Shown piece after piece: positions 15,205-24,473 of a DNA stretch of 41,677 bases (its first letter is position 1; each line of letters opens with the position of its first letter). A program made the translations under genes and the position numbers. This stretch comes from Candidatus Melainabacteria bacterium (GTDB lineage: Bacteria > Cyanobacteriota > Vampirovibrionia > LMEP-6097). The stretch is from positions 1-41,677 of the forward strand of contig JABHOV010000073.1 in assembly GCA_018695135.1 (NCBI GenBank). The letters run 5' to 3'. The notes beneath the pieces are model-generated. The model saw only the letters and a list, made by a program, of their open reading frames with translations. It ran no database searches and was not told where the DNA came from.

Positions 15205-18200
15205 ATGTTTTCAAAGGGCAAAAAGCAGCTTATTATAACTATCATTACTTCAGTGCTTGCTTTGGCGCTAGTATTAGGATTGCTTAGTAGAGTTGATTGG
15301 AAACATCAAATTGGTTCTATCTTAAATAACCAGATCAACAGTAGCCTTAATGGTGATTTGAGTTTTGATAATTTTGATTTGGAATTCTCAAAAGCTAATT
15401 TCTTACTTAGTTTGGATAACCTATTAATTAAGGATTTATCTGGCAATACAGTAATCAAAGCAAACAAGCTGAGCCTTGATATTGATATTACTCGGTTGCT
15501 TGCATTGAAAATCAAATTGAAACGTGTTGCTTCTGAGTACTTGCAAGTCAATGCTATACGCAATGACAAGCTCCAGTGGAATATCGCGAACCTTTTTAAA
15601 TCTAGAGATAAGTTGTTTACATTTAGTTTTGGTGAAGTAGATTTCAGCAATATCGATCTTGAAGTCATAGATCAGCTTAGTTTGAATCAAGTTAATTATG
15701 ATGGATTACGATTGGGGATTAAGCCAGAGCGAGGACATTATAATATCAATATTGAAACTCAAAAAACTCCAAATAATTATATTCGAGCTTTTGGTAGCTT
15801 GCCAAAATCTAAGAAAAAGAATCTTCTAAGTAAACAATCTAAACTCAAATTGCAAATTATCAATCTTGAACCATTGTCTATCAGCTTGATTAGTGCCTTG
15901 CTAGCTTCAAGTGCCGACTTGAATGAATTGATAGATAGTTATATCGCTGATACTACTTTCTCGCTCAATTTTGATTATGACAATTATGACAAAGGCGGTA
16001 AATTAGTTCGTCTTAAATCAAGGATAGCTAATTTAGAGGAGGTAGAAGATCTTCTGTTTGAATCTAGTTTTATTTTAGATGAAAATATTCAATTTGAAAA
16101 AGCATCATTGATTTATGGTGCTACTTCTATTGATCTTGCTGGCTTTATCAAAGATTGGCAAGAAGCTGATGCTGAGCTTGGTTTGACTCTTGATCTGGTA
16201 GATCTCAATTTATTTGATTTGGTAGATCGTTTTCCAGAGCTAGAGTACTATATTCCTAGTTTCATTTTGGAGATCTTTAATATTTTGCATGGTAATGACT
16301 ATCTCAATGGTAGATTGGATTTAAGCTCCAAGCTTAGTGCGCCTAATTTGCTTGCCAAGCTCAAGATTAATACCAAACAAGAACGCCTTTTGAGTTCTAC
16401 AAATGAGCAAATTGTGCCGACTTTGGTTGATAAACAAGGTGAAGTGATTGCTCATTTGCATTACGAGGGTTCCAGGATAGTAGTGCACGAATTCAAGTTA
16501 CCAGTTGATTATTCTGAGCTTGTCTTGAGTGGTAATTATGATTTGGACGAGCATAGTTTCCAGATACATCTTGCGGCAGAAGATTTACCTTTAAGTAAGA
16601 TACGCCCAATTGCAGCCAGTATCCCAATGCTCGAAGAGTACCGTACGAGTTTAACTCAATCTGCGATTATTGGTTATACAAGCTTTGACTTGGATGTTAA
16701 TAGGAAGCTCAATGATCAAAAGCAATTGGAGACTGTCGTTAAGGGTCCTTGTCGTTTTGCCAAATTGAGCTATAAGTCTTTGACTTACCCGCTGACAATA
16801 GGTGGTGTTAATGCAAGTTTTGAGATCGATTCTGATCAAGTTACTGTTAATAATTTTGGTGGCTATGCTTATCATTCTAGTTTTGGACAAGCTGAGGCTG
16901 AGAATTATATCGAAGCCAAAGGACACTTTCGTCTTTCGAAGCCAGACCTTCATTTTGAACTAGCGTCTCCCACTATAGACGCACAGACACTGATAGAGTC
17001 TGGGATTGTAGGCTTGCTTTCTCCCAAGCTTAAATTAGATCTGGCTACTGGGAGTTTTAATGATATTTTGATGCAATTAGATACCAATGGTACAAGTTTT
17101 GACCTTGATCTTATTATGGATATGGACTCAGTTGGATTTCTGAGTGGAAGCCAGGCATTGACCGATCTTAGTGGAGGCTTATCGTATAAGCATGGACGAG
17201 TTAACTTCAATGAAGTGAGCTTCTCTTTGAATGATAAGTCTTTGATTTCTTTGGATGGTTCTATTGAGAGTGATTTGTCACGACCAAGACTGAGTCTCAA
17301 GGCAGTGAACCTTGACTTTGTTAAATTGATGAATTTAGTTAATGGTTCCAAGTTTGGTATTGAAGCTTTGGCTGGTAACCTAGACGCTGATTTGGATTTT
17401 AATGCTAATTCTATTAATGGCAGTGTTGCTTTTGAGGATTTGGATTTTAAATATAAGAACCTTAAACTATATCCCATCACTAGCTTTAACGCTGATCTTT
17501 TGATTAGTGAAGATTTAGATTTTGATAATTTAAGGGCTCATTATGGTGAAAGCCTCATAGAGAATGGGACTTGCCTGATTGAGAATTATAGAAGTAAAGA
17601 TCTTGATAGGATTATAGATCTTGGTTTATACAGTAAAGTAAATATTGATGATTTCTATACTGCGACACCAGATGCAATGAAAAAATTCCTCAAGATCAGT
17701 GGCACGTTTCCTGTGAATATTTTCGCTAAGGGAAATCAACTCAAAAGCAATATCAAAATTAATGCTGATATAAGCAAAGCTAATGATTTTAATTTTGGCG
17801 ATTGGTTTGTAATGGATAAAGATGCAACGCGCTTTAAAATTATTAGCAAGTTCACATTGACGCCTCAGTTAATCAGTTCTACTGATTCTCGTTTGGTTTT
17901 TATTAAAGACACAGACCAAGGTAGGAAGAAGACCAAAGTTTGGTCTACGTTTCATATAGAGGATTATAAGAATAAAGAAGAACTCAGTTATTTCTTGAGC
18001 TTTAAGACTAAGCCAAAAGATGGAATCGCTGACTTGTCTTTCATCGAGCCGCATATAATCTCTCTTCAACCTCTTAATCTTATGCTTGGAGCAGGTGGGA
18101 TTAATTGTGATACTTTTGGCAACCTTCATGAAAGACAAACAATTTGTGAATTTAAAGGCAATGAAGCTATTGCTGAGAAATATGGTATTGGTGATTTGCA

Positions 18201-19056
18201 TGCCAAAGATATTCATGTAGATCTTTTGTCTATTGCTAACAAACCACTTGAGGTACAAGTGGCACTAGAAAAGGGGGATTGGAATAGTATTCCTTATCGT
18301 AAACTCAAGTTTGATTTGAGTGCCAATGGAGATGACATTTTCCTTCGAGACATTAAGGCTCGGTCTGGAGATGGTGTTGTCAGAGGAGAGATTGATTATG
18401 ATATCAAAACACTGGATTCTCGTTTTAAATTAGAAGGGCGAGACTTGCCAGCTCATGATCTTGCTCAAGGCATTTGGGGCTTTGGTTCTGAGGTGCCGGA
18501 AGGCACTATTAGTGGGGTTTTTGAAGGAACTACTAGTGGCTATATGCCGGATCCAATGTTCTATAACATGGCAGGGACTACCAATTTGATTCTCAAAAAT
18601 GGTAAGCTATCACAACTGATTTTGATGCAGAAGGTACTTACTGCTGTTAACACTTTGCGCAATTTTGATTTGAACAATATTTTCCAGACATTAGTTACTT
18701 ACAAGGGTGGTACTTTTGATCATGTAATTAGTTCGATCAAGTATGATCATGGAGTAATGAGCTCTGAAAAGGTTTTGTTGAAAGCCTCACAGATGGAATT
18801 GAATCTTAATGGCTATTTTGATTATAATAAAGATCAACTTTGGGTCAAGGGGCGAGGCTTAATCCCTAAAAAATCCAAGAGTATTTTACAAGGGATTGGG
18901 ATTGGCAAGATCAATCTTGGTAATTTATTATCGATGGATGACTTGAGTGATGGCGGCTCTAAAGAAAAACGCTTCTTTGATTTCTCGATGGTTGGTCCAA
19001 TTAGTGATCCTGATAAGACGGCTGAGAGTCTTAAGTCCAATTTTAAGTGGCAATGA
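15205..19056 (+). CDS. Very large AsmA/TamB-like envelope protein
   Basis: The 1283-residue protein begins with a basic stretch and one membrane helix (about residues 7-28), then a long beta-rich region. Repeating LDLD/FDLD-type strands alternate with short turns. The C-terminal part resembles the AsmA-like C-terminal domain: NLILKNGKLSQLILMQKVLTAVN, then the GTFDHV...KYDHGVMSSEKVLLKASQMELNLNGY segment and a closing DFSMVGPISDPD. Family members bridge the inner and outer membranes and are thought to move phospholipids, or affect outer-membrane protein assembly. That points to a double-membrane envelope. The gene ends at a repeat array that separates it from the convergent cca gene. Confidence 0.8.
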   Translation: MFSKGKKQLIITIITSVLALALVLGLLSRVDWKHQIGSILNNQINSSLNGDLSFDNFDLEFSKANFLLSLDNLLIKDLSGNTVIKANKLSLDIDITRLLALKIKLKRVASEYLQVNAIRNDKLQWNIANLFKSRDKLFTFSFGEVDFSNIDLEVIDQLSLNQVNYDGLRLGIKPERGHYNINIETQKTPNNYIRAFGSLPKSKKKNLLSKQSKLKLQIINLEPLSISLISALLASSADLNELIDSYIADTTFSLNFDYDNYDKGGKLVRLKSRIANLEEVEDLLFESSFILDENIQFEKASLIYGATSIDLAGFIKDWQEADAELGLTLDLVDLNLFDLVDRFPELEYYIPSFILEIFNILHGNDYLNGRLDLSSKLSAPNLLAKLKINTKQERLLSSTNEQIVPTLVDKQGEVIAHLHYEGSRIVVHEFKLPVDYSELVLSGNYDLDEHSFQIHLAAEDLPLSKIRPIAASIPMLEEYRTSLTQSAIIGYTSFDLDVNRKLNDQKQLETVVKGPCRFAKLSYKSLTYPLTIGGVNASFEIDSDQVTVNNFGGYAYHSSFGQAEAENYIEAKGHFRLSKPDLHFELASPTIDAQTLIESGIVGLLSPKLKLDLATGSFNDILMQLDTNGTSFDLDLIMDMDSVGFLSGSQALTDLSGGLSYKHGRVNFNEVSFSLNDKSLISLDGSIESDLSRPRLSLKAVNLDFVKLMNLVNGSKFGIEALAGNLDADLDFNANSINGSVAFEDLDFKYKNLKLYPITSFNADLLISEDLDFDNLRAHYGESLIENGTCLIENYRSKDLDRIIDLGLYSKVNIDDFYTATPDAMKKFLKISGTFPVNIFAKGNQLKSNIKINADISKANDFNFGDWFVMDKDATRFKIISKFTLTPQLISSTDSRLVFIKDTDQGRKKTKVWSTFHIEDYKNKEELSYFLSFKTKPKDGIADLSFIEPHIISLQPLNLMLGAGGINCDTFGNLHERQTICEFKGNEAIAEKYGIGDLHAKDIHVDLLSIANKPLEVQVALEKGDWNSIPYRKLKFDLSANGDDIFLRDIKARSGDGVVRGEIDYDIKTLDSRFKLEGRDLPAHDLAQGIWGFGSEVPEGTISGVFEGTTSGYMPDPMFYNMAGTTNLILKNGKLSQLILMQKVLTAVNTLRNFDLNNIFQTLVTYKGGTFDHVISSIKYDHGVMSSEKVLLKASQMELNLNGYFDYNKDQLWVKGRGLIPKKSKSILQGIGIGKINLGNLLSMDDLSDGGSKEKRFFDFSMVGPISDPDKTAESLKSNFKWQ

Positions 19057-19059
19057 AGC

Positions 19060-19253
19060 GGCTAAAGCCGCGGTTGCGGCATCAAAGATGCCTGGTTGCG
19101 TAAGTCTACGACTTACTGGTTGCGTTCACTTTGTTCACTGCTTGTGGGCTATCATTCTGCAAAACTAGATACACTGCCTTAAGAGGCAGCGAAGCGCAAC
19201 CAGGCATCTTTGATGCCGCAACCGCGAACGTAGTGAGCTCAGTTACCGCAACC
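19060..19253. repeat. Repeat D: GGTTGCG hairpin array with a 32-bp perfect inverted repeat
   Basis: Six copies of GGTTGCG lie here, three on each strand (19072, 19094 and 19118 on +; 19195, 19217 and 19247 on -). They separate small hairpins: GCGGCT-AA-AGCCGC, GCATC-AAA-GATGC, GTAAGTC-TAC-GACTTAC and CTGCCT-TAAG-AGGCAG. Bases 19069-19100 and 19195-19226 are exact reverse complements. It lies between convergent genes and reaches into the 3' end of the cca gene. A terminator role is possible, but there is no T-tract. Confidence 0.9.
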
Positions 19254-20006
19254 AAGCAACTCAAGAGCGCATTCAGCGTTCTTAAGTTGCTTTATTTTCC
19301 CCATTTCAATAGCAAATCTATTCTTTCTCTTTTCCAACCACTCTGGATATTGTGGATCTTTCATGGCTGCTTGCATCCATTCTAGGGTTTGCGGTTCAAT
19401 TTCAAAGTCATACTCAGCAGCGAAGCGCGCAGCTCTATAAATTCTTGTCGGATCATCGATAAAACTATATTTGTGAAAGACCCTGATCAAACCTTTTTGG
19501 ATATCACTCATGCCACCTACATAATCAAGAATTTCTCCAGATGGATGTTTGGCTTTGGGGGGATTGATTGATTCCAGCAGAGCGTTGATAGTAAAATCAC
19601 GTCTTTGAAGATCTTCTTTGATACTGTCGATGATAGTTACTTTGGGGAAGTCGGCTGGTTCGTCATAGGTCTCAGTTCTAGTGCTGGCTAGTTCAATATT
19701 GTAATCTGGTAGATTGTGATCTTTGATTTTGACTGTGCCAAATTGTTTAAACTCTTCTACGACCTCAAAAGTCTCATGATTAGGGTGATTGTCTTGTCTG
19801 TATTTCTGTAGTTTTTGGGTGAATTCGATGGCATTGCAATTAATTACCAAATCCAAGTCATAGCAAGGCTTGAGTTCTTTGCCGCGCAAGTCATGCATTA
19901 ATTGATTACGTACGTAGCCACCAACTAAATATATTTCATGACCTAAGGCAAAGGCTGCTGAGCCAATGTCTTGTAGTAGTGATTCGATTGTGCTACTCGT
20001 TTTCAT
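19239..20006 (-). CDS. cca: CCA-adding tRNA nucleotidyltransferase, shortened
   Basis: The 255-residue protein has the class II nucleotidyltransferase head: YLVGGYVRNQLMHDL (residues 26-40), the metal-binding YDLDLV (49-54) and RRDFTINALL (about 134-143). The neck motif DDPTRIYRAARFAAEYDFEI comes next. It adds or repairs the 3' CCA of tRNAs, or makes related RNA tails. Bacterial members usually run to about 400 or more residues, so most of the body and tail that anchor the tRNA is missing. The last codons (GCGN and stop) lie in repeat D, so the truncation coincides with that element. Its ATG overlaps the aroA stop by 4 bases. Whether the short form is active is open. Confidence 0.85.
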   Translation of the reverse strand: MKTSSTIESLLQDIGSAAFALGHEIYLVGGYVRNQLMHDLRGKELKPCYDLDLVINCNAIEFTQKLQKYRQDNHPNHETFEVVEEFKQFGTVKIKDHNLPDYNIELASTRTETYDEPADFPKVTIIDSIKEDLQRRDFTINALLESINPPKAKHPSGEILDYVGGMSDIQKGLIRVFHKYSFIDDPTRIYRAARFAAEYDFEIEPQTLEWMQAAMKDPQYPEWLEKRKNRFAIEMGKIKQLKNAECALELLGCGN

Positions 20007-21439
20007 AGCCCTTCAATGATATCAAAGAAGTTAGGAAATGAAGTCGCTACAAACTCAGTTTGCAGTATTGTGATTGGCTTAGTTGATTTAAGAGCTGCTA
20101 TCGCAGAACTCATTGCCAACCGATGATCCCCATGCGAATCAATTTGAAGCAAGTCACCAATTTCTTTACCTTGGATAGGCTCAAAATCTCTACCGGCTCT
20201 ACCTTGAATTATCATACCGTCATCAGTTTCTTCAACATCAACACCAAGGATTTTGAGCATATTAATAGTAGTTGCAATTCTATTTGATTCTTTGACTTTA
20301 AGTTCAGCAGCATCCTTGATTATAGTAGTACCTTCTGCTTGAGCCGCTAAAATCGCAATTACAGGAATCTCGTCAATTAATCTTGGGATGATATCACCTT
20401 CTATTGTAGTTGCCTTGATTTTGGAACTGCGCACGATGATATCTGCAATTGGTTCTTTATTTATTTCACGCTTGTTTTCTAGTTGGTAATTTACGTTCAT
20501 TGCTGTTAGTACGTCAAGTATTCCTGTTCTTGTTGGATTGATACCTACATTATTTAGTTTGAGTTTGCAATCATCGAGTATCGCCCCTGCGACTAAGAAA
20601 AATGCGGCGCTGGAGATGTCTCCAGGAATTTCTATAACTTGTCCTGAAAGTTCTTGTCCTGGCTTGAGTGAGACTTCAAGTCCATTAACTTCTAGATCTA
20701 CTCCAAAACCCTGCATCATACGCTCTGTATGATCACGCGATTTTTCTGGTTCAGTTACTATCGTCGTGCCTTGAGCGTTGAGTCCAGCAAGCAGGATAGA
20801 TGATTTGACTTGGGCGGAGGCAATTTTGGACTCATGACTAATTGCTTTTAATCCTAAGCTTGGCTTGATCACAAGAGGAGCTTTACCACCTGGCTGGCTT
20901 TCAATCACGGCACCCATCTTGGTAAGAGGGTCAATCACTCTTGCCATCGGTCTTCCAGACAGTGATTCATCGCCAGTAAGAGTTGTCGAGAAAGGTAAAC
21001 CTGCAAATAAGCCAGCAAGTAATCTCATGCCAGTGCCTGAATTACCTAAGTAAATATCTTCATTAGTATGTTTTTCGTGAGAATTTTGTTCACCTTCATT
21101 AGCGGAACACATGCTTTGCATGGTTCCGACCTCTTGTGTGTCGACATCACTAGCAAGACTTCGCTTTGCAGGATGTCTTGGTGCTTTAAGTCCCGCAAAT
21201 CCTTTGCCTTGGATTTTAACTGTCTTTGCTTCTTTGTTAAAATCAATTTCAACTCCAAGAGCACGGAAGGCATTCATTGTACAAATACAATCCTCACCAG
21301 TAAGAAAGTTACTAACTTCGGTAAGTCCATTAGCTATTGATCCAAATATAATCGAGCGATGTGAAATGGACTTGTCGCCAGGGATATCAATCTGGGCTTG
21401 AACAGCTCTAGTTATTTTACTAATAGTCTCTTGAGCCAT
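20003..21439 (-). CDS. aroA: 3-phosphoshikimate 1-carboxyvinyltransferase (EPSP synthase) with an inserted element
   Basis: The 478-residue enzyme joins phosphoenolpyruvate to shikimate-3-phosphate in aromatic amino acid synthesis. Signature segments are PGDKSISHRSI (20-30), LGNSGTGMRLLAGLFAG (131-147), LTGDESLSGRPM, and further on KVKESNRI and DSHGDHRLAMS. Residues 88-126, between GFAGLKAP and EDIYLGNSGTG, are foreign to the family. They are coded by repeat A and match the insert in the propeller-like gene. Without them the protein is about 439 residues, the normal size. The insert lies in front of the active-site NSGTG segment, in a surface loop between strands. The gene overlaps leuC by one base (TAATG) and cca by four, so the three are probably co-translated. 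Confidence 0.96.
   Translation of the reverse strand: MAQETISKITRAVQAQIDIPGDKSISHRSIIFGSIANGLTEVSNFLTGEDCICTMNAFRALGVEIDFNKEAKTVKIQGKGFAGLKAPRHPAKRSLASDVDTQEVGTMQSMCSANEGEQNSHEKHTNEDIYLGNSGTGMRLLAGLFAGLPFSTTLTGDESLSGRPMARVIDPLTKMGAVIESQPGGKAPLVIKPSLGLKAISHESKIASAQVKSSILLAGLNAQGTTIVTEPEKSRDHTERMMQGFGVDLEVNGLEVSLKPGQELSGQVIEIPGDISSAAFFLVAGAILDDCKLKLNNVGINPTRTGILDVLTAMNVNYQLENKREINKEPIADIIVRSSKIKATTIEGDIIPRLIDEIPVIAILAAQAEGTTIIKDAAELKVKESNRIATTINMLKILGVDVEETDDGMIIQGRAGRDFEPIQGKEIGDLLQIDSHGDHRLAMSSAIAALKSTKPITILQTEFVATSFPNFFDIIEGL
21064..21176 (-). repeat. Repeat A inserted in aroA
   Basis: Read on the minus strand it has the same order of parts as 13504-13611. It starts CATCCTGCAAAGCGAAG, then the shared 20-base block beginning TTGCTAGTGATG, then the hairpin CGGAAC-C-ATGC-AAA-GCAT-GT-GTTCCG. 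It ends near TACTAATGA. The GTGC/GCAC stem of the other copy is ATGC/GCAT here, a paired change. Confidence 0.88.
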
Positions 21440-22782
21440 TATTTTGTGACAAGCGGTTTTGCAGCACTAATTCTTCCGGTAAGCGCTGAGGCTGCTACTG
21501 TAGCAGGGCTTGCTAAGTGAGTTCTTGCACCTGCACCCATACGTCCTGGGAAATTACGATTGGTAGAAGAGATGCAACGATTTTGCGGAGCTACGACACC
21601 CATGCTCATTCCAAGACAAGGACCACAACTTGCATGAGTCCAAAGTGCACCAGCATCTTGAAAAATATCATGAAGCCCTTCTTTCTCTGCTTGGCGTTTC
21701 ACTAATTGTGAACCAGGAGTGATGATAGTCGGGATTGCTACTTTTTTGCCTTTGAGAATATCAGCTGCAATTCTCAGGTCAGAAATTCTTGCATTGGTAC
21801 AACTACCAATAAATGCTTGATCAAGTTCTAAGCTAGCCATTTTATCACCAGGTTTAACTCCCATATACTCCAATGCTTTATCTTCTGCATTTTTAGGGAT
21901 CTCACCAGTAGTCTGGCAAGCCTCTCCAGGATTGATTCCCCAAGTTACCATTGGATCAAGGTCGTTGATATCAAGTTCAACTTCAGCGTCATAAGTCGCG
22001 CCTTCGTCTGCTTTGAAACTAAGCCATTTGTCTTTAAGCTTATCAAATTCTTCATCAGAGATTTGTTCTCTACCTCTAAGGTAATCAAGAGTAGTTTGGT
22101 CTGCTGCAATCATGCCACTAGTTGCACCAGCTTCAATTGCCATATTGCAAACAGTCATACGCTCTTCCATATCAAGATCTTCAATCGCTTCACCGGTATA
22201 TTCAAGTACATAACCAGTACCACCTCTAAAAGTGACTTTCTCGATAATTGCAAGGATAATGTCTTTGGCATAAACGCCTGGTTTGCGCTTGCCAGTGACA
22301 TTGATTCTCATTACTTTTGGTTTTTTGAGTAAGAGACATTGAGACAACATCGCACCAGCGTTTGCAGTCGTTCCAATCCCAAGAGCGAAACATGCAAATG
22401 CACCATTGGTACAAGTATGTGAGTCACCACAGCAAAGTGTAGTACCTGGTCTGACGTAGCCTCTTTCTGGAGCAACGATATGGCAGATACCGTTTTCACC
22501 GATATCAAAGTGACGTATATTGTGTTTCTTTGCCCATTTGCGTAATACTTCAGCTTGAATTGCAGTTGCAGTATCTTTAGCCGGGGCAACGTGGTCATTG
22601 ATTGCTAGGATTTTACTAGGATCAAAAATTCTGCCGCCAAACTCTTCATCAATTTGAATAGCTCCTTGAGGAGTGGTAATTTCGTGAGCCACTATTTTAT
22701 CCATAAATATTAGATAGTTTTCACCAGGCAGTTCTTTAACTACGTGTGCGTCCCAGACTTTTTGAAATAAATTTTTTGCCAT
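21439..22782 (-). CDS. leuC: 3-isopropylmalate dehydratase large subunit
   Basis: The 447-residue protein (starting MAKNLFQKVWDAH; the frame extends six codons upstream) is the aconitase-family large subunit that isomerises isopropylmalate in leucine synthesis. Iron-sulfur ligands are seen in GSCTNARISDL and in ASCGPCLGMSMG. Other family segments are CCGDSHTCTNGAFACFALGIGTT and NRNFPGRMG. The small subunit leuD is not in the window. Homoaconitase and related enzymes share these motifs, so the exact substrate is inferred. It is the first gene of the leuC-aroA-cca operon. Confidence 0.93.
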   Translation of the reverse strand: MAKNLFQKVWDAHVVKELPGENYLIFMDKIVAHEITTPQGAIQIDEEFGGRIFDPSKILAINDHVAPAKDTATAIQAEVLRKWAKKHNIRHFDIGENGICHIVAPERGYVRPGTTLCCGDSHTCTNGAFACFALGIGTTANAGAMLSQCLLLKKPKVMRINVTGKRKPGVYAKDIILAIIEKVTFRGGTGYVLEYTGEAIEDLDMEERMTVCNMAIEAGATSGMIAADQTTLDYLRGREQISDEEFDKLKDKWLSFKADEGATYDAEVELDINDLDPMVTWGINPGEACQTTGEIPKNAEDKALEYMGVKPGDKMASLELDQAFIGSCTNARISDLRIAADILKGKKVAIPTIITPGSQLVKRQAEKEGLHDIFQDAGALWTHASCGPCLGMSMGVVAPQNRCISSTNRNFPGRMGAGARTHLASPATVAASALTGRISAAKPLVTK

Positions 22783-22873
22783 GATTAGTGATTTTAGCAA
22801 ATTGAGGCTGCGTCTGCTTTTTCAAGCATGGATGAGGGTAAAACTAAAGAAAAAATAATGGGCGGGCTTCCAA

Positions 22874-24337
22874 CTATCTCGCCTGCACAATCATATTAAT
22901 TCTCAAAATCTGACTAGCTATCTCTGTAGCAATTTTGAAGGCAGAGCTTTTAACGGCAAGTGGATCTAGAATACCTTGCTCTATTAAGTCAATACTTGAG
23001 CCAGTGGATAAATCAATGCCAGTACTTGCAGACTTGAGTTTGTTTTTGAGTTCGTGAGGATTAAAGCCGGCATTTAATACGATTTGATCAAAGATAGTAC
23101 TAAGTGCTTTGATCATAACTTCAATACCTAAAATGATTTCTTCATCTTGATATTGTGTTTTGAGTTTTTCAATAGCAGGAATGACATTCAATTCGGCGAT
23201 ACCTTCACCCAAAACATAACCTGATTTGGCAGCAGCTGCCATTGCTTTGCAGGCATCAATTGCTATGCGCTTACGTTCATTTAATATAGTTTCAGTTTCG
23301 GCAGAAATTAAAATACTCGCTCTTTGTGCTTTGGGTCCTTGGAAAATAAATCCACCAAGTTCTTCAGAGAGCATAATTGAATTAAGTTTGCTGTTAAGAG
23401 TTTTGAGCGTTTCAATGTCAGAGCTGATTAATTGATTTCTTGTAATTGATTTTGCTCCTGAGATTTTTTCTAATGTTTTGATATCCGAATCCTTAACGTG
23501 AGTTAAAACAAAAACACCTTCTCGGGCGAAGAACTCTTCCATTGCTGGAAACATCGAAGCTGAGCAAATAATCGCTTGGCTACCGGCTTTAACGATCTTT
23601 TTGGCAGCTTCCATTAACGACTGAATATTGTTTTCATATTTTTTGACACCTTCATTGGTGTTGATAGCTTCACTACTCATAGGCTCTGGTTCCATAGGTC
23701 CTTGAACTAAAACCAAATTGATATTCTTGAATTCTCGCGAGTATTTAAAATGGGATTTTTTCTTGATGAAATGTCCATCAATGACTTTTGACTCTAAGCC
23801 GCAACGGGCAATAATTGAATTGGCTAAATCATTTGGATCTTGAGATTTGCTCATTGCTTCAGTTATCAAGCTGGCAATCTCCTCTGAACCTCTTGCGGAG
23901 ATTTTGCTGATTGCTTTAAGAGCAGGGTCGTTAAGGTCTTTGATTTGAATTGAGCTTGCTTGAAGTTCTTTGAGGATTTGTGTATTGGCAATTGCTATTC
24001 CTTCTGCAATTCTATTTGGACTTGCACCAAGATTGATTTTTTCGAGTGCTGCTTGAAGTATTGAATCACACAAGATTGCAACAGTGCTTGTACCATCACC
24101 AACTTGAGTTTCTTGTGACTTGGCTGCTTCAACTGCTAATTTGGCAACAGGATGATCGATTTTGATATTGGCAAGGATTTCGACACCATCATTAGTACAA
24201 GTAAATGCACCAAACTCATCAACCAACATCACGTCTAATCCTTTAGGTCCGATGCTCGCTCTGATTGGGGCCATGATTGCGCTAATTGCTTTTATATTAG
24301 AGCTGAGGATTTCTGGGTATTTAGTTGCTTTGTCCAT
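22874..24337 (-). CDS. Archaeal-like (group III) bacterial chaperonin
   Basis: The 487-residue protein belongs to the Cpn60/TCP-1 superfamily but reads like a thermosome, not GroEL. It has SIGPKGLDVMLVDEFG at residues 28-43 and TNDG at 48-51. DHPVAKLAVEAAKSQETQVGDGTST follows at 61-85. The C-terminal nucleotide-binding stretch starts at G440: GIDLSTGSSIDLIEQGILDP, then IASQILRINMIV. GroEL would have different segments at these places. Such archaeal-like chaperonins are known in a limited set of bacteria (group III). They fold proteins in an ATP-driven double ring, without a GroES lid. The apical part appears somewhat shortened compared with the roughly 540-residue thermosome. No Shine-Dalgarno sequence is seen, and no co-chaperone gene is next to it. 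Confidence 0.88.
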   Translation of the reverse strand: MDKATKYPEILSSNIKAISAIMAPIRASIGPKGLDVMLVDEFGAFTCTNDGVEILANIKIDHPVAKLAVEAAKSQETQVGDGTSTVAILCDSILQAALEKINLGASPNRIAEGIAIANTQILKELQASSIQIKDLNDPALKAISKISARGSEEIASLITEAMSKSQDPNDLANSIIARCGLESKVIDGHFIKKKSHFKYSREFKNINLVLVQGPMEPEPMSSEAINTNEGVKKYENNIQSLMEAAKKIVKAGSQAIICSASMFPAMEEFFAREGVFVLTHVKDSDIKTLEKISGAKSITRNQLISSDIETLKTLNSKLNSIMLSEELGGFIFQGPKAQRASILISAETETILNERKRIAIDACKAMAAAAKSGYVLGEGIAELNVIPAIEKLKTQYQDEEIILGIEVMIKALSTIFDQIVLNAGFNPHELKNKLKSASTGIDLSTGSSIDLIEQGILDPLAVKSSAFKIATEIASQILRINMIVQAR

Positions 24338-24400
24338 ATAATATTCTATTTTAGCCTGTTGACTATAGTTCTTGTGTTTTTTTGAAAATTTTTTGGCAAT

Positions 24401-24421
24401 TTAACCGAAGCATAACTTAAA
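24401..24421 (+). promoter_or_regulatory. Shared upstream motif, copy 1
   Basis: TTAACCGAAGCATAACTTAA lies about 52 bases before the ATG of the gene at 24474. The same motif, with 3 changes in 21 bases, lies about 32 bases before the gene at 25792. It may be a common promoter or operator. No known consensus fits well. Confidence 0.35.
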
Positions 24422-24473
24422 GATGTTACGGATAGTCAGTAACAAACCTGGGCAAAGGAAATAGGTAAACAAA

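Noticed and set aside
16950-17480. Long open frame (176 codons) on the minus strand inside the AsmA-like gene
   Set aside because: It is antisense to a well-supported gene. The Lys/Ser/Leu-rich translation is typical of the shadow of FDLD-type repeats, and there is no ribosome-binding site.
19057-19238. CRISPR-like look of the GGTTGCG array
   Set aside because: Units are only 7 bases long, spacers are small palindromes of differing length, and half of the units are inverted. There is no cas gene.
24361-24420. Possible sigma-54 promoter (TGGCA ... GAAGC) before the gene at 24474
   Set aside because: The distance between GG and GC is 13 bases rather than the required 10.
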